Part shown: piece after piece, positions 7,625 through 15,559 of the stretch
Layout of the letters: each line of letters starts with the position of its first letter
Numbering within the stretch: position 1 is the first letter of the stretch
Assembly: GCA_002284615.2 (NCBI GenBank)
Contig: MU069699.1
Span: 15,783 to 36,996 of the forward strand
Direction: 5' to 3'
DNA length: 21,214 bases
Source: Dunaliella salina
Lineage: Eukaryota > Chlorophyta > Chlorophyceae > Chlamydomonadales > Dunaliellaceae
The notes under the pieces: model-generated
The model's input: the letters and a program-made list of their open reading frames with translations, nothing else
Told to the model about the DNA's origin: nothing
The model's database searches: none
Position numbers and translations under genes: made by a program

Positions 7625-8656
7625 TCATGTTCTTATTCCAAACCGGAAGAACATGAATGTAGCAGTGGCTTCTGTGTTGAGAATGGCAGAGTAAATGGCA
7701 TGTTGCAAAGCTTGGGTCATGATTCCCTCGTCATAAATGGGATGGCAGACAGAGAAGCCTGAGAATTTGAATGAGAAGGCATTATGCATGGCACCAAAAA
7801 GAGTGTCTTGAGAGTCCGCACTCCAATAATTCTGGTATTGTGGGTTGTAGTCTAGTGGGGAAGCCGTATTTTCTTGGGTTACCAAAGCCCATTTTTGGAG
7901 GGCTGTATGGATGTGTGATGAATGTGTGTATGGATGTGTTGGAAGGGCTCGTGAAAAAGAGTCTTTAATCTTCTTGCTAGAGTACTTTTTTTCAAGCATG
8001 GATTTGCAGGAAAGGAGCCCTTGCAGCTCAGTAGCAAAGCTGCCAGGAGCTGGTGTTATTTTTTCGTGCATGCCAGCAAGCTTGGCCCCATAGAAAGCCC
8101 TGTAGAGGATTTAAAAGCGGTTTGGGTATACCGTACCAACACACTTGCCTTGCATATTGTATATGCAAGCCATGTGCGCCGTGTATATTTCTGGGAGAAT
8201 GAGGGGGGAAGGAGTAGGAGGGCAATGTCTGTGGGATCCTGTGTCTGATGATGCTGGATGAGGGGGTTGCTGATCCGCGCACTTCTCGAGGTCAGCCTCG
8301 CGCAGCCAATATTTGCTTGAGCCTCTAGGTTTTATGTCTGCTTGTGGATTAGTGGGGTTTGTATCAAAAGTGATTTTGATGCGCAATTCTGTGTCCATTT
8401 TCTGCTGCCATACATTGATATTGTTAAAATTGTCAAAAACCTGTCTTTCAAGATTTGAGAGGGGAGAATCTGCTGTGGGTGTTGAGGGGTTAGGCTCACT
8501 CTGTTGTGCTTCGAACTTGAGCAAACACTCTTTACATTTAGGCCATGTCTTCCGTAGATCCTCTGATTCCCGGGAGGGCTTCCATGTGACCCTCCTGATT
8601 TCTTGTTTAGTCTGCCGCTCTCTTTCAATTTTTTGGGGCACCATTTTGGCTTGCAC
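7625..8656 (-). pseudogene. Element 1 domain with PCIF1-like methyltransferase features
   Basis: Frames 8656-8111 and 8071-7625 together match element 0's 15551-16520. Shared points in order are: TNPTNPQADI with KYWLREADL, ACIYNMQGKC, the ASPLDYN...YWS block, LFGA, FSGFSVCHPIYD and TATFMFF. The GFS-x-CHP-x-YD block followed by a hydrophobic strand resembles the G-Y-x-V-NPPF block and following strand of PCIF1-type N6-adenine methyltransferases, and HP-x-Y fits motif IV ([DNSH]-P-x-[YFW]) loosely. That homology is my inference and the fold is unproven. The region joins the PHD finger through a one-base slip in a run of six A residues near 8630. A stop (minus TAG at 8111-8113) and a frameshift break it. 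Confidence 0.5.
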
Positions 8657-8924
8657 AGGCGGGACATGCCCATGTGTCAGCTATTGCAATTTCTTGTCGT
8701 CGCTCATAGGAGTAGCATCCAAGTTCCTTCATGCATTCCCAATGGTACGTCCGGTGGCACACATCACAAACATACGTATCAGGAAGTGGATGCTCCAAGC
8801 TTCCAGTTTCATAACTTTGGTAGTAATTGCATATTTGGCAGCAGGCACACTCAATATCAGTGCAAGCAGCAGATGAGACATCTTCAGGCACAAGGTCAGC
8901 TTGTTTGAAAAGTGCAGGGCCCAT
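8625..8924 (-). pseudogene. Element 1 PHD zinc finger
   Basis: This frame has a full set of PHD ligands: C29-x2-C32, C53-x2-C56, H61-x2-C64 and W85-x-C87-x2-C90, with HRTYHWEC around the histidine. It lies between the RT-side linker and the methyltransferase-like domain and continues the same polyprotein. A one-base frameshift near 8935 separates it from the upstream linker (PMIIEK), and another in the A-run near 8630 from the next domain. The finger itself is intact in sequence. PHD fingers generally read histone H3 tail methylation. Whether this one guides integration is unknown. Confidence 0.75.
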
Positions 8925-9054
8925 TTTTCAATTATCATAGGTGCGTAATGCATGTGATATTGCACTTGGAGGTGGGCGGGGGAGCTTGATTGTTCTTTCT
9001 TGTTCTCCGCAAAAATTCTCCAATCATCTATGCGAGTAATATCTAAATCATGAT
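8925..9054 (-). pseudogene. Element 1 linker upstream of the PHD finger
   Basis: On the minus strand the codons directly after the inserted fragment read LDITRIDDWRIFAENKK, then PMIIEKW. Joined to the piece at 9625 and beyond, with one TSD removed, they are in frame (SIFYHD then LDITRIDD). No domain is recognised. Confidence 0.6.
9048..9054 (+). repeat. Left TSD of inserted fragment (TCATGAT)
   Basis: TCATGAT here equals 9618-9624. Collapsing the two restores the element 1 frame across the insertion. Confidence 0.75.
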
Positions 9055-9077
9055 CTCCTACCCATTCCCATCATGCT

Positions 9078-9503
9078 TTGCACAGCTCCTCACTGAGGAC
9101 CACCAGAACTGGCTGCATGAGGCAACCCCATGAACTTCATGCAAATTCACGCCATGTGCACCTAATAGAAATCTGTGAAGACACAAGGCCAGTGCATCAG
9201 TCAAACGCGGCAAAGCAGCAGCATGCAGACCTTTGTAAACTTATCAACGCTAAAGCTGTTACAATTCACCCTATTCTCCTGGGCGTAGGTGGAATTATTT
9301 ACACTGAGCATACCCTGAAGCAATTCAAACAACTAGGATTGGATCGCCAGCGTGCCACGAAGCTTGCTCAACAACTTCATGCCCATTCTGTTCAATATGC
9401 CCACAAACTAGTCACCACACGCCGCGCTATTGAAAACAAGAATACTTCCCACAGCCAGGTTCTAGAGCCAGGTGCTTCTGATAACCCTCCAGATCCACAT
9501 TAG
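9078..9503 (+). pseudogene. C-terminal nuclease-like domain of the truncated copy
   Basis: The 141-residue frame corresponds to the end of the Dualen-like protein. It keeps HLIEI-CEDTRP, ILLGVGGIIYTEHTL, QLGLDRQRATKLAQQLHAHS and the DPPDPH terminus also found in element 0. Compared with element 1, six bases coding Lys-Phe are missing after LIEI (between 9173 and 9174), so the E-x-K motif has lost its lysine. The ATG is not a true start; the copy is truncated upstream. The long open frame after the nuclease motif suggests it is young or was recently under constraint in its source copy. Confidence 0.75.
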
Positions 9504-9617
9504 CATTCTCTTTTTCATACCTTGTGGTGGAGGGGGAACACGGCTCTTTTTTGAGCCTATGTGTCTCCTCTTCCTCAATTGATGTAGGGAGAGTTTCTCT
9601 GCCTATGTAGTTTTCTT
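9504..9617 (+). other. 3' UTR of the truncated copy with two hairpins
   Basis: Hairpin 1 is GGCTC-TTTTTT-GAGCC at 9542-9557, with outer CAC and GTG able to pair. Hairpin 2 is GGGAGAG-TTT-CTCTGCC at 9587-9603 with one mismatch. Both are kept in the 3' UTR of element 1 (1989-2110). Confidence 0.6.
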
Positions 9618-9624
9618 TCATGAT
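9618..9624 (+). repeat. Right TSD of inserted fragment (TCATGAT)
   Basis: Directly follows the 3' end of the inserted copy and equals 9048-9054. Confidence 0.75.
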
Positions 9625-10839
9625 AGAAGATAGAACTGATAGCATGGCTAGCAGTAGTCTCTTTAGCAAGTTTCTTAGCTGTGTTTCTCCTACAGTTCCA
9701 GACTTTTGGGCCTTGGGAAAGGGAGCTTAGAGAGTGGATGGCTGGGGAAATGATCTTTCTGGCTGTGTGGAGCAATTGTTGCCTCTTCTTTCTGGGTCTG
9801 TTTGTTTGAGTATCTAGGCTGTGCGGGGTCAGAGTTTGTGTCTGAGGGTTGAGACAATCATCTGTCTGATGTTTGTGGTTAGTGCTAGGGGGGTTGGGCT
9901 GTGTAGGGATATGGTGAGCAGTGCTCAGACATGCATGTGAACTGCTATCATTTGGGCTAGCCTGGCTGAATTGGGACATGGAAGGAGAGGTATTTCTCAA
10001 TGCTGAGCGCGTGCATTTGCTGGGTGGACTTTTGCAGTAGTATCTTGTACGGCAGGAGCCGGAGTATCCAGGCTTGCAGTGAGTCTGTCTGCAGAGGGGT
10101 GGAGTGCTTGTGGGGGAGTGATGTTGCGTGTAGCATTGGAGCGAGTTCTTTTGCTGAGTGGCTCCTCCAGTGATTGCATATGCATTACACTTGAAAGTTG
10201 TTGTGTTCCAGGACAATTAATGGATGTAGGATGGTTGAGGTTTGCACATCTGAGGCGGCGTCTGGTGTGTTCATGGGTGTAGAAAGATGTGGAACGAGGC
10301 TGTGGTGGTGGCACTGCTTGAGTGGGGGGGTTGGAGCTAGGTTGGGAGTTTGCTCATTGGAAAATCTGGGTGTGGGGAGGCTGTTCCACACCCATGCTTG
10401 TGTTGGTAAGACCGCTCACGTGGGTGTTGTTGACACGACGGTAGACTGGAAGGGTATTTGCCTCAGTATTTTTGTAGGCCATGATCTTTTGGATTAAGGA
10501 TGTGTTCAGTCCTTCTTGTGGAGCAAGGTTGACAAGAGCTGCCAGCCTGTTAAGTGCAATTTTACATTTGTTGTTCACCTTGGGGTGTTTTGCCTGGAGT
10601 TGAGAGACTGAAATGGCGTGAGTTTTGCAATGAGATGTAAGCTCATGTAGCCCACTGATACCCATATTCAGCAGAGGCTGCATAATGCAGGTGATGAGTG
10701 TAGGGAGGTTGTGAGGAGGTGGTTTGTGCAAGTTGAGGGCTACACAAATGTGCTTTAGTTCTTCCTTGAACACACTAATGCCATTTTTCATAAGATGGAA
10801 CTTGCTGGAATGCACACTAGTCAGCTGGCGGGCGCGCAT
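9625..10839 (-). pseudogene. Element 1 post-RT linker (helical, then Pro/Thr/His-rich)
   Basis: The first part (10839-10354) is in the same frame as the RT and looks helical (KNGISVFKEELKHICVALNL, CKIALNRLAALVNL). It resembles the thumb/connection region after RT. The later part (about 10354-9780) is rich in Pro, Thr, Ser, His and Gln and crosses at least two frameshifts. It ends in a basic stretch (NRPRKKRQQLLHTARK) and in KLAKETTASHAISSIFYH, which is cut by the 9055-9617 insertion. No known domain is recognised in the low-complexity part. Confidence 0.5.
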
Positions 10840-12771
10840 GTTATAGTTGAGCTAACGTTTTACGTGCAGATTTGTTCCTTCTCGTTTGGTGAGGTAGGTT
10901 TCAGATAAAGTATCAAGGTTTTCTATCTGCTTATTTAGGAGGTTGAGGCTAACTACGCGGTGTCTTACTGGGGGGTCCTCAAGGCTGGAATAGAGAGCAA
11001 ATGCCTGGTGTCTATGGTATTCTACACAGGTTGAGGTGCATCATAGTCCAAATTTATTAGGATCTTCACAGACCATTGCTGCAGCTGTGCTTTTCCAGAG
11101 TTTGTGTTTGTGTTTAACCATCTTGTCTATCATGGTGTCCCAGATAATAAGGTCAGTAGGGGTGCAGGGAGTTACTGCAAAAGAGTATGCAAGGCTAGGG
11201 ATTATGGCTGTGCGGACTATGTCCAGCACTTGGCGCAGGGAAGCATAGGATGCGTCGAGATTATCTAGCCTATTTTTGCGGTTATAAGTCATACGCTGAA
11301 TCTGGTGCTTCCAGTGAAGGTCCAATGTCATCTGAACTCCTAGATAGAGGAAAGGCTCATTTGATGCAAGGAACTGGGCCTTCTGTCCTTGGATTTCTAT
11401 TTTCCCCTGAAACCTTTGATGGAGAGCTTGAGATGGAGTCACTCCATTGTGATCTTTTCTGGAATGGCTGTGTAGGATGCCGGTAGCTTTAGTCCTGCTT
11501 CCTGAAATAATGAGTGCTGCCCAGTCAGAGTAGAGAGTGAGTTTTCTGGATTGTGCTTTCAGGTCTTGTATTGTGCTAGTTGGACAGGGGAGGTTATCAG
11601 CAAAGGCAGCGCTCTTAAGCTTATTTGCAAGGTGGTTGTCGGTGGTGTTTTGGTCTGGGACACGACCATGTTTATAGCCGCGCCCCCCAACATGCAGCCA
11701 ACGCAGGAGAGGCTCCATGTAGAGGAGAAAGAGAAAGGGTGAGGGTGTATCACCTCAAATTGTACCTCTTTCAACGTGAATATGCTTAGTGCTAGCCCCT
11801 GAGGGCAGTCGTACTTGAGCTGTGGCATTTTCATATAGATTTTTGACGGTGTCTATGGCATCAGTGGGGAAGCCCGAATTGTACATTATCCAGAGCATCC
11901 TGTCATGGTCAGTAGTATTGAAGGCTGAAGTGAAATCTACAATGAGGGCAAAGATGTCTTTTCCGAAAATTTTGGCATCTTCAAGTCCCATGATAACATT
12001 TTGGAGTTGGTGGATGGTGTGTTTTTGATTCCGGAAATCAGCTTGTGTGGAGCTCAGGAGGGAGTGTGCTTCTGCGTATTCATAGAAAGTATTAGTGACC
12101 ATGCGCGTCCAGAGTTTGTAGAGCGTGTTGGCTAGTCCAATGGGCCTGTAGGAGGATTTATCTGTCTCCTCTCCTTTGTTTTTGTCAATGGGGATAATCT
12201 CACTGATTTTCCAAGACACCAGGTTGAGGCGTGTAGCCCACATGATGATGAAGAGCTTATGAATGCTCTCTTGGATTTCGGGGGAGAGTATTCTAAGGAT
12301 CTCTTTCACTATGCCATCTGGACCTGGTGATTTGTTATTACCAAGGGTTTTGATGCATTCATTGAAGGCACTTTTATCCATGATTTTGGAGTGGAGCCAT
12401 TCTCTTTGATCCTGCCCTTCCGGTTCATCTTGTGTAATCCTTGACTGTAGAATAAATGGGTCTGGCACAAGGTCAGAATGATTTGACTGCTCCCAGAGAT
12501 AATTATGTGGGGCTTCATGTGTAAAGTATTTGCCATGTTTGATATTTACTGCCCTCATTGTCTGTGTGTAATAGTTTTCAACGATCTGTGCCTGCTTGGT
12601 TGGTTCAGTCTCAATATTACCTGTCTGGGTCTCAAAGTGCTTGGAGACCTGTTCTCGGTTGTGCATTCTTCTCTTTAAAAATTTACTCGTGTGCTTGTCT
12701 GGGGTTTGTATTGATTGTTTTTTGCATCTTTTTACGAGCAATGCTGCGGTCGTCGTTATTACGAGTTTCAT
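10840..12771 (-). pseudogene. Element 1 reverse transcriptase
   Basis: In one continuous frame the palm and fingers motifs appear in order: NNKSPGPDG (residues 145-153 of the first segment), SYRPIGL, QADFRNQK (usually Q-x-GFR), VDFTSAFN with the first catalytic Asp (279), then GDTPSP, FADN in place of [YF]ADD, and FLYLGVQMTLDLHW of the thumb side. The second catalytic Asp is therefore Asn. Three stops interrupt the frame, a TGA at 11755-11757, a TGA at 11038-11040 and a TAG near 10852, but no frameshift occurs between 12771 and 10354. The catalytic change and the stops show it is dead. The APE-side linker joins through a frameshift between 12816 and 12771. Confidence 0.85.
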
Positions 12772-12815
12772 CTATGTAAGTAATGGCCTGTTCAGCGCTC
12801 AGAGAGCTCTTGCAG

Positions 12816-14155
12816 TTATAAAAGAGGAGGGATATCAAGTTGAAGATTGTTAAGTTTTGAGATGGCTTTAGCAAGCTTCGCATTTCCCCTACTTTGCTTC
12901 AAAATGGTGGGGATGCAGTCAGTTGTGTTGATGGCAAGGGAGGTCAGCTGAGACTGGATGTTTCTGATCAAGGAAAGCTTCTTTTTCAGGTTGCGCCGTT
13001 TATTGCTTGTAGTCCTCGGGTTGTAGTGGTTGTGGTCTGAGGAGATAGTTTTCGTGTTGCACACTTTCAATGCTACTTGGTAGGAAGAGTGAATGAGGCT
13101 AGAGATGCCTTCTGCCAGTGTTTCATCTGTAACAGAGGCCGGTTCATTGCAGAGTGTCTCAAGTTTTTTGGTTTGTTTGGCAGGTGTGTTCTTTAGATCA
13201 TCTAAAAATGTAATGGCTTCTGTACAGGCTGGGTCAAGGGTTTGCAGCAATTTTTTAAGCTTTTGGGGAACCCCATGTGCAGGGTCTTGCAAGGAATGTG
13301 TGAATGCTGTTCTGTCAGAGTCACTGGTAGGGCGAACAATGACTTTTTGTGGGCTTTGCGTGGGTAATTGTGGTTCTTTTAGGAAGGGAATATGAATCTG
13401 AAGGATGTTGAGAGGTATGTTAGCTATGAGTGGGACAGGATTGTTAAGAGAGCCCAGTTCATGGGTGGTGCAAAGGGAATATTTACACGCAAGTTCAGAG
13501 GGTAGAATGACGTCATTTATGCGGTCAAAAGTGTAGATTGTATTGTTATTTACATCTTTGCCCGTAGCTTGGTAATGGGTCCAGGGTCTGCAGGTTTCCT
13601 CCTTGCAGGGGCATAGATCATTAGAGAGGAGAAATTCCCAGTACATTCTATCAGCCCGGTAGGTCGTGTTGCCGGAGCGGTCATCAGCTCTGATTGTAGC
13701 ATTCATGTCACCAATTATCAAGGGTATGCAGTTGCTATGGGTGTCAAGCAGAATCTTTATGTAATCTTGCATTTCATTCCTGCTGACAAGAGCTTCATGA
13801 GAGCTGCCGGATGGCCACTAGGTGCCTAATAGAAGAAGATTGGCATTGGTTCCCTTAAATATGACAAAGGCAATTCTTCCCTTAGAGTTGATGTATACTG
13901 GAGAGCTTTGGCTAAAGTGTCACGAATAAAAATGGTCCTGCCACCGGCCCTATCGAAAGCTGACCAAAAATTGAATTTTTTGAGGAGCGATTCTAACCAA
14001 GAACGGGGCTTATTGCTCCTGCGGAGCTTGGTTTCAGTAAGGACTAAAATATCTGGGCTGTGGGTAGCTATGGAATGGCGGAGGTCCCATTGGCTCTTAA
14101 AGAGGCCTCTGACATTCATGGTCATGATGTTAGGCGCATGTATTCCGTTTTGCAA
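12816..14155 (-). pseudogene. Element 1 APE-type endonuclease and linker to RT
   Basis: The first segment (14155-13826) has MTMNVRGL with the catalytic Asn and LTETKL with the catalytic Glu. After a frameshift at about 13900 the second segment (13772-12816) has IIGDMNA (the GD-x-N motif), then FDRINDVIL. The final S-D-H-x-P motif reads GSLNNPVPL, so the catalytic Asp and His are lost. The last 190 residues are a charged linker with a basic patch (NKRRNLKKKLSLIRNIQSQL) before RT. APE nicks target DNA to prime reverse transcription. This copy could not do so. Confidence 0.8.
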
Positions 14156-14486
14156 AGGCCCCAGGGGATTTTCAGGGGTATCATGCCATGCATGCAGTGC
14201 ATTTTGGAGTGTGTGCGGTTCAGCTGTGAGACAGGCTGGGTGGGGCTTTCACTTACTGCTTTTGGGTGGTTGAGTGGTTTAAATAGGTTGGGAATCCTGG
14301 ACTATGGACACTATAGTCCTCGGAGGGCTCTGGAGTGGTATCTACATGGAAAGTGGTATTGTACACAAAGGAGTATGGGTCAGATGGAACGGAGCTGTCT
14401 GCCAGATGCAGGTCGGAGGCATCCCATACACTTCCTCTCTGGAAAGTAAGCATGCTACCTTGCAGATTTTTATAATCATTTTTAGT
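14156..14486 (-). pseudogene. Element 1 linker between protease 2 and APE
   Basis: A short minus frame (14453-14253) gives SFVYNTTFHVDTTPEPSED and similar Ser/Thr/Pro-rich sequence with no domain. The interval is assigned to element 1 by its position between two of its domains. Whether APE begins a separate ORF here cannot be decided. Confidence 0.4.
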
Positions 14487-15078
14487 TTAAAGAGGCTGTA
14501 AATGGTCCTTGAGAGAATCTAAAATGAGCCAAGTAAACCCCTCTCCAGATGAGGGGTGAGTGCTTGGGCTCTTCTTGAGAGTCACAGCATGACCCCTTAC
14601 ATTTGCATGGGAGATGGCGAGGATGACTGCATCTTTGTAGGCTGCGTTGAGCTGAGTATTTTCTATCAAACTATTTGTTATTTGGCCTGGGGAGCAGTGC
14701 AGGTGGGTAACCTGAAGAATGTAATTTTTCTTTCGATTCCAAGACAATTTGCTGAGGTAGTGGTTGAAGAAAATAATGTTGACGTTTCCTGATCCATGGG
14801 TGTAATAGCGGCTCAGGTGGATATCCACCATCGATGTGTCGCTGCAGGTTACAACTTAAAAGGGTATCCTCCACGCAGCGTACATGTGACAGAACACTAT
14901 GGCCAGAGATGATAGGTTCACCTAGGGCCATATTGAAGGAGTGGACCAGACAGAAACCTTTCTCTTGTTTTTCCATATACTGTGAATTTTGGGGATCGAG
15001 AGTGTTATCTCTTGTATTGCCATTTCGATAAGAAATCTTGTAGGCAGTGAAGGGGGGTAAATTCCTTTGGGAGCGCAA
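14487..15078 (-). pseudogene. Element 1 cysteine protease-like domain 2
   Basis: Frame 15078-14671 has YMEKQEKGFCLVHSFNMALG, with Cys43, His46 and Asn49 in C-x2-H-x2-N and a Gln four residues before the Cys. After a frameshift (overlap 14831-14671) frame 14831-14487 ends with GHAVTLKK (His81) and TWLILDSL (Asp105). A Gln...Cys N-terminal helix, then a late His on a strand followed by W-x-L-x-[DN]-S, is the Josephin/OTU layout (compare the first protease domain at 15094-15550). Such proteases cleave ubiquitin chains or process polyproteins. A cysteine protease has been reported for Dualen, but I do not know whether it is duplicated there. Confidence 0.55.
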
Positions 15079-15093
15079 GTTGATGGGAGCTAC

Positions 15094-15550
15094 CTAGAGG
15101 GAGTCCAGTAATATCCAGACTCCCTGGAATTGTTTAATGGCAAAAGCATGGTTATGGTTGCGGCATAGGAAAGCATTACAGCCGTGCTGACGAGCGTGTA
15201 GGTCAAGAGCGTCTGAGGTGTGGTTGCTGGTACCATGACCAAAAGATGCGATTTCAGTTTGTTGAAGATTGTTTATGAGCATCCATTGACCAGGGGCATT
15301 GCCAGAGAAGCCTGCGCCTGGTTCATAGGCATAGAGCCATCCCAAGGTAGGGTCATTTCTGTGTTGGATGTAAATGAAATTTTCCAAACTATGCATGCTC
15401 CAAAAACATTGTTTATAGCGTGTATTTGGCAGTGGTAGCTAGTGTGACCTTGTTGCTCAAAATACAAATTATTTGGGCAAGGGGGCATACCCAACTGCAT
15501 CATATGGCTGTTATGCAATTGCTCATACAGACAACCTTCCTTCCTCACAC
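15094..15550 (-). pseudogene. Element 1 cysteine protease-like domain 1
   Basis: Frame 15563-15273 reads YFEQQGHTSYHCQIHAINNV, with the putative nucleophile Cys codon at 15429-15431, in C-x2-H-x2-N. A frameshift near 15396 leads to frame 15396-15094, which ends with NHNHAFAIKQF (His83) and VWILLDSL (Asp98). The order Gln, Cys, late His, then W-x-L-x-D-S resembles Josephin (ataxin-3 type) cysteine proteases. It lies directly 5' of a second, diverged copy, giving a tandem pair ahead of APE. The codons before about 15480 may not be protein-coding, because the element boundary is at 15550. Confidence 0.55.
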
Positions 15551-15559
15551 CAATACTCA
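15551..15559 (+). repeat. Right TSD of element 1 (CAATACTCA)
   Basis: Partner of 1981-1988. This copy keeps the full length and the reading frame of element 0. Confidence 0.7.

Larger units (their letters stand above)
9055..9617 (+). mobile_element. 5'-truncated copy of element 1's family, plus strand
   Basis: Most of this interval is the reverse complement, with some differences, of 1995-2560, that is, the 3' end of element 1 itself. It therefore comes from the same family but lies in the opposite orientation. Truncation inside the nuclease domain, a 7-bp TSD and the conserved 3' end (GTAGTTTTCTTT) are the marks of target-primed reverse transcription. It is younger than element 1, whose frame it interrupts. 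Confidence 0.85.
1989..15550 (-). mobile_element. Element 1: Dualen-like non-LTR retrotransposon, minus strand
   Basis: The element is bounded by an 8/9-bp imperfect TSD and occupies 13,562 bases. Without two TIR elements, one retroelement insertion, their TSD copies and a false assembly duplication, about 9.57 kb remains. In its sense direction it reads: protease domain 1, protease domain 2, linker, APE endonuclease, long linker, reverse transcriptase, His/Pro/Thr-rich linker, PHD finger, methyltransferase-like domain, RNase H, CCHC-type knuckle, PD-(D/E)XK-like nuclease, 3' UTR. APE plus RT plus RNase H plus restriction-like nuclease plus cysteine protease is the defining set reported for Dualen/RandI. 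Every domain has frameshifts or stops, so the copy is dead. The 5' end at 15550 lies only about 40 codons before the first protease cysteine, so it may be 5'-truncated. Confidence 0.75.

Noticed and set aside
9427..9669. Minus frame of 80 codons, and the end of the 9575-10216 minus frame (the RQRNSPYIN tail)
   Set aside because: Both run into the antisense of the inserted plus-strand 3' UTR. The shared RQRN-SPYIN peptide at 2040 is the same UTR read in the opposite sense, not a conserved protein end.
15473..15550. ATG at 15473 as start of the element 0 protein
   Set aside because: The TSD places the element boundary at 15551; the first 26 codons are antisense to element 1's 5' end.
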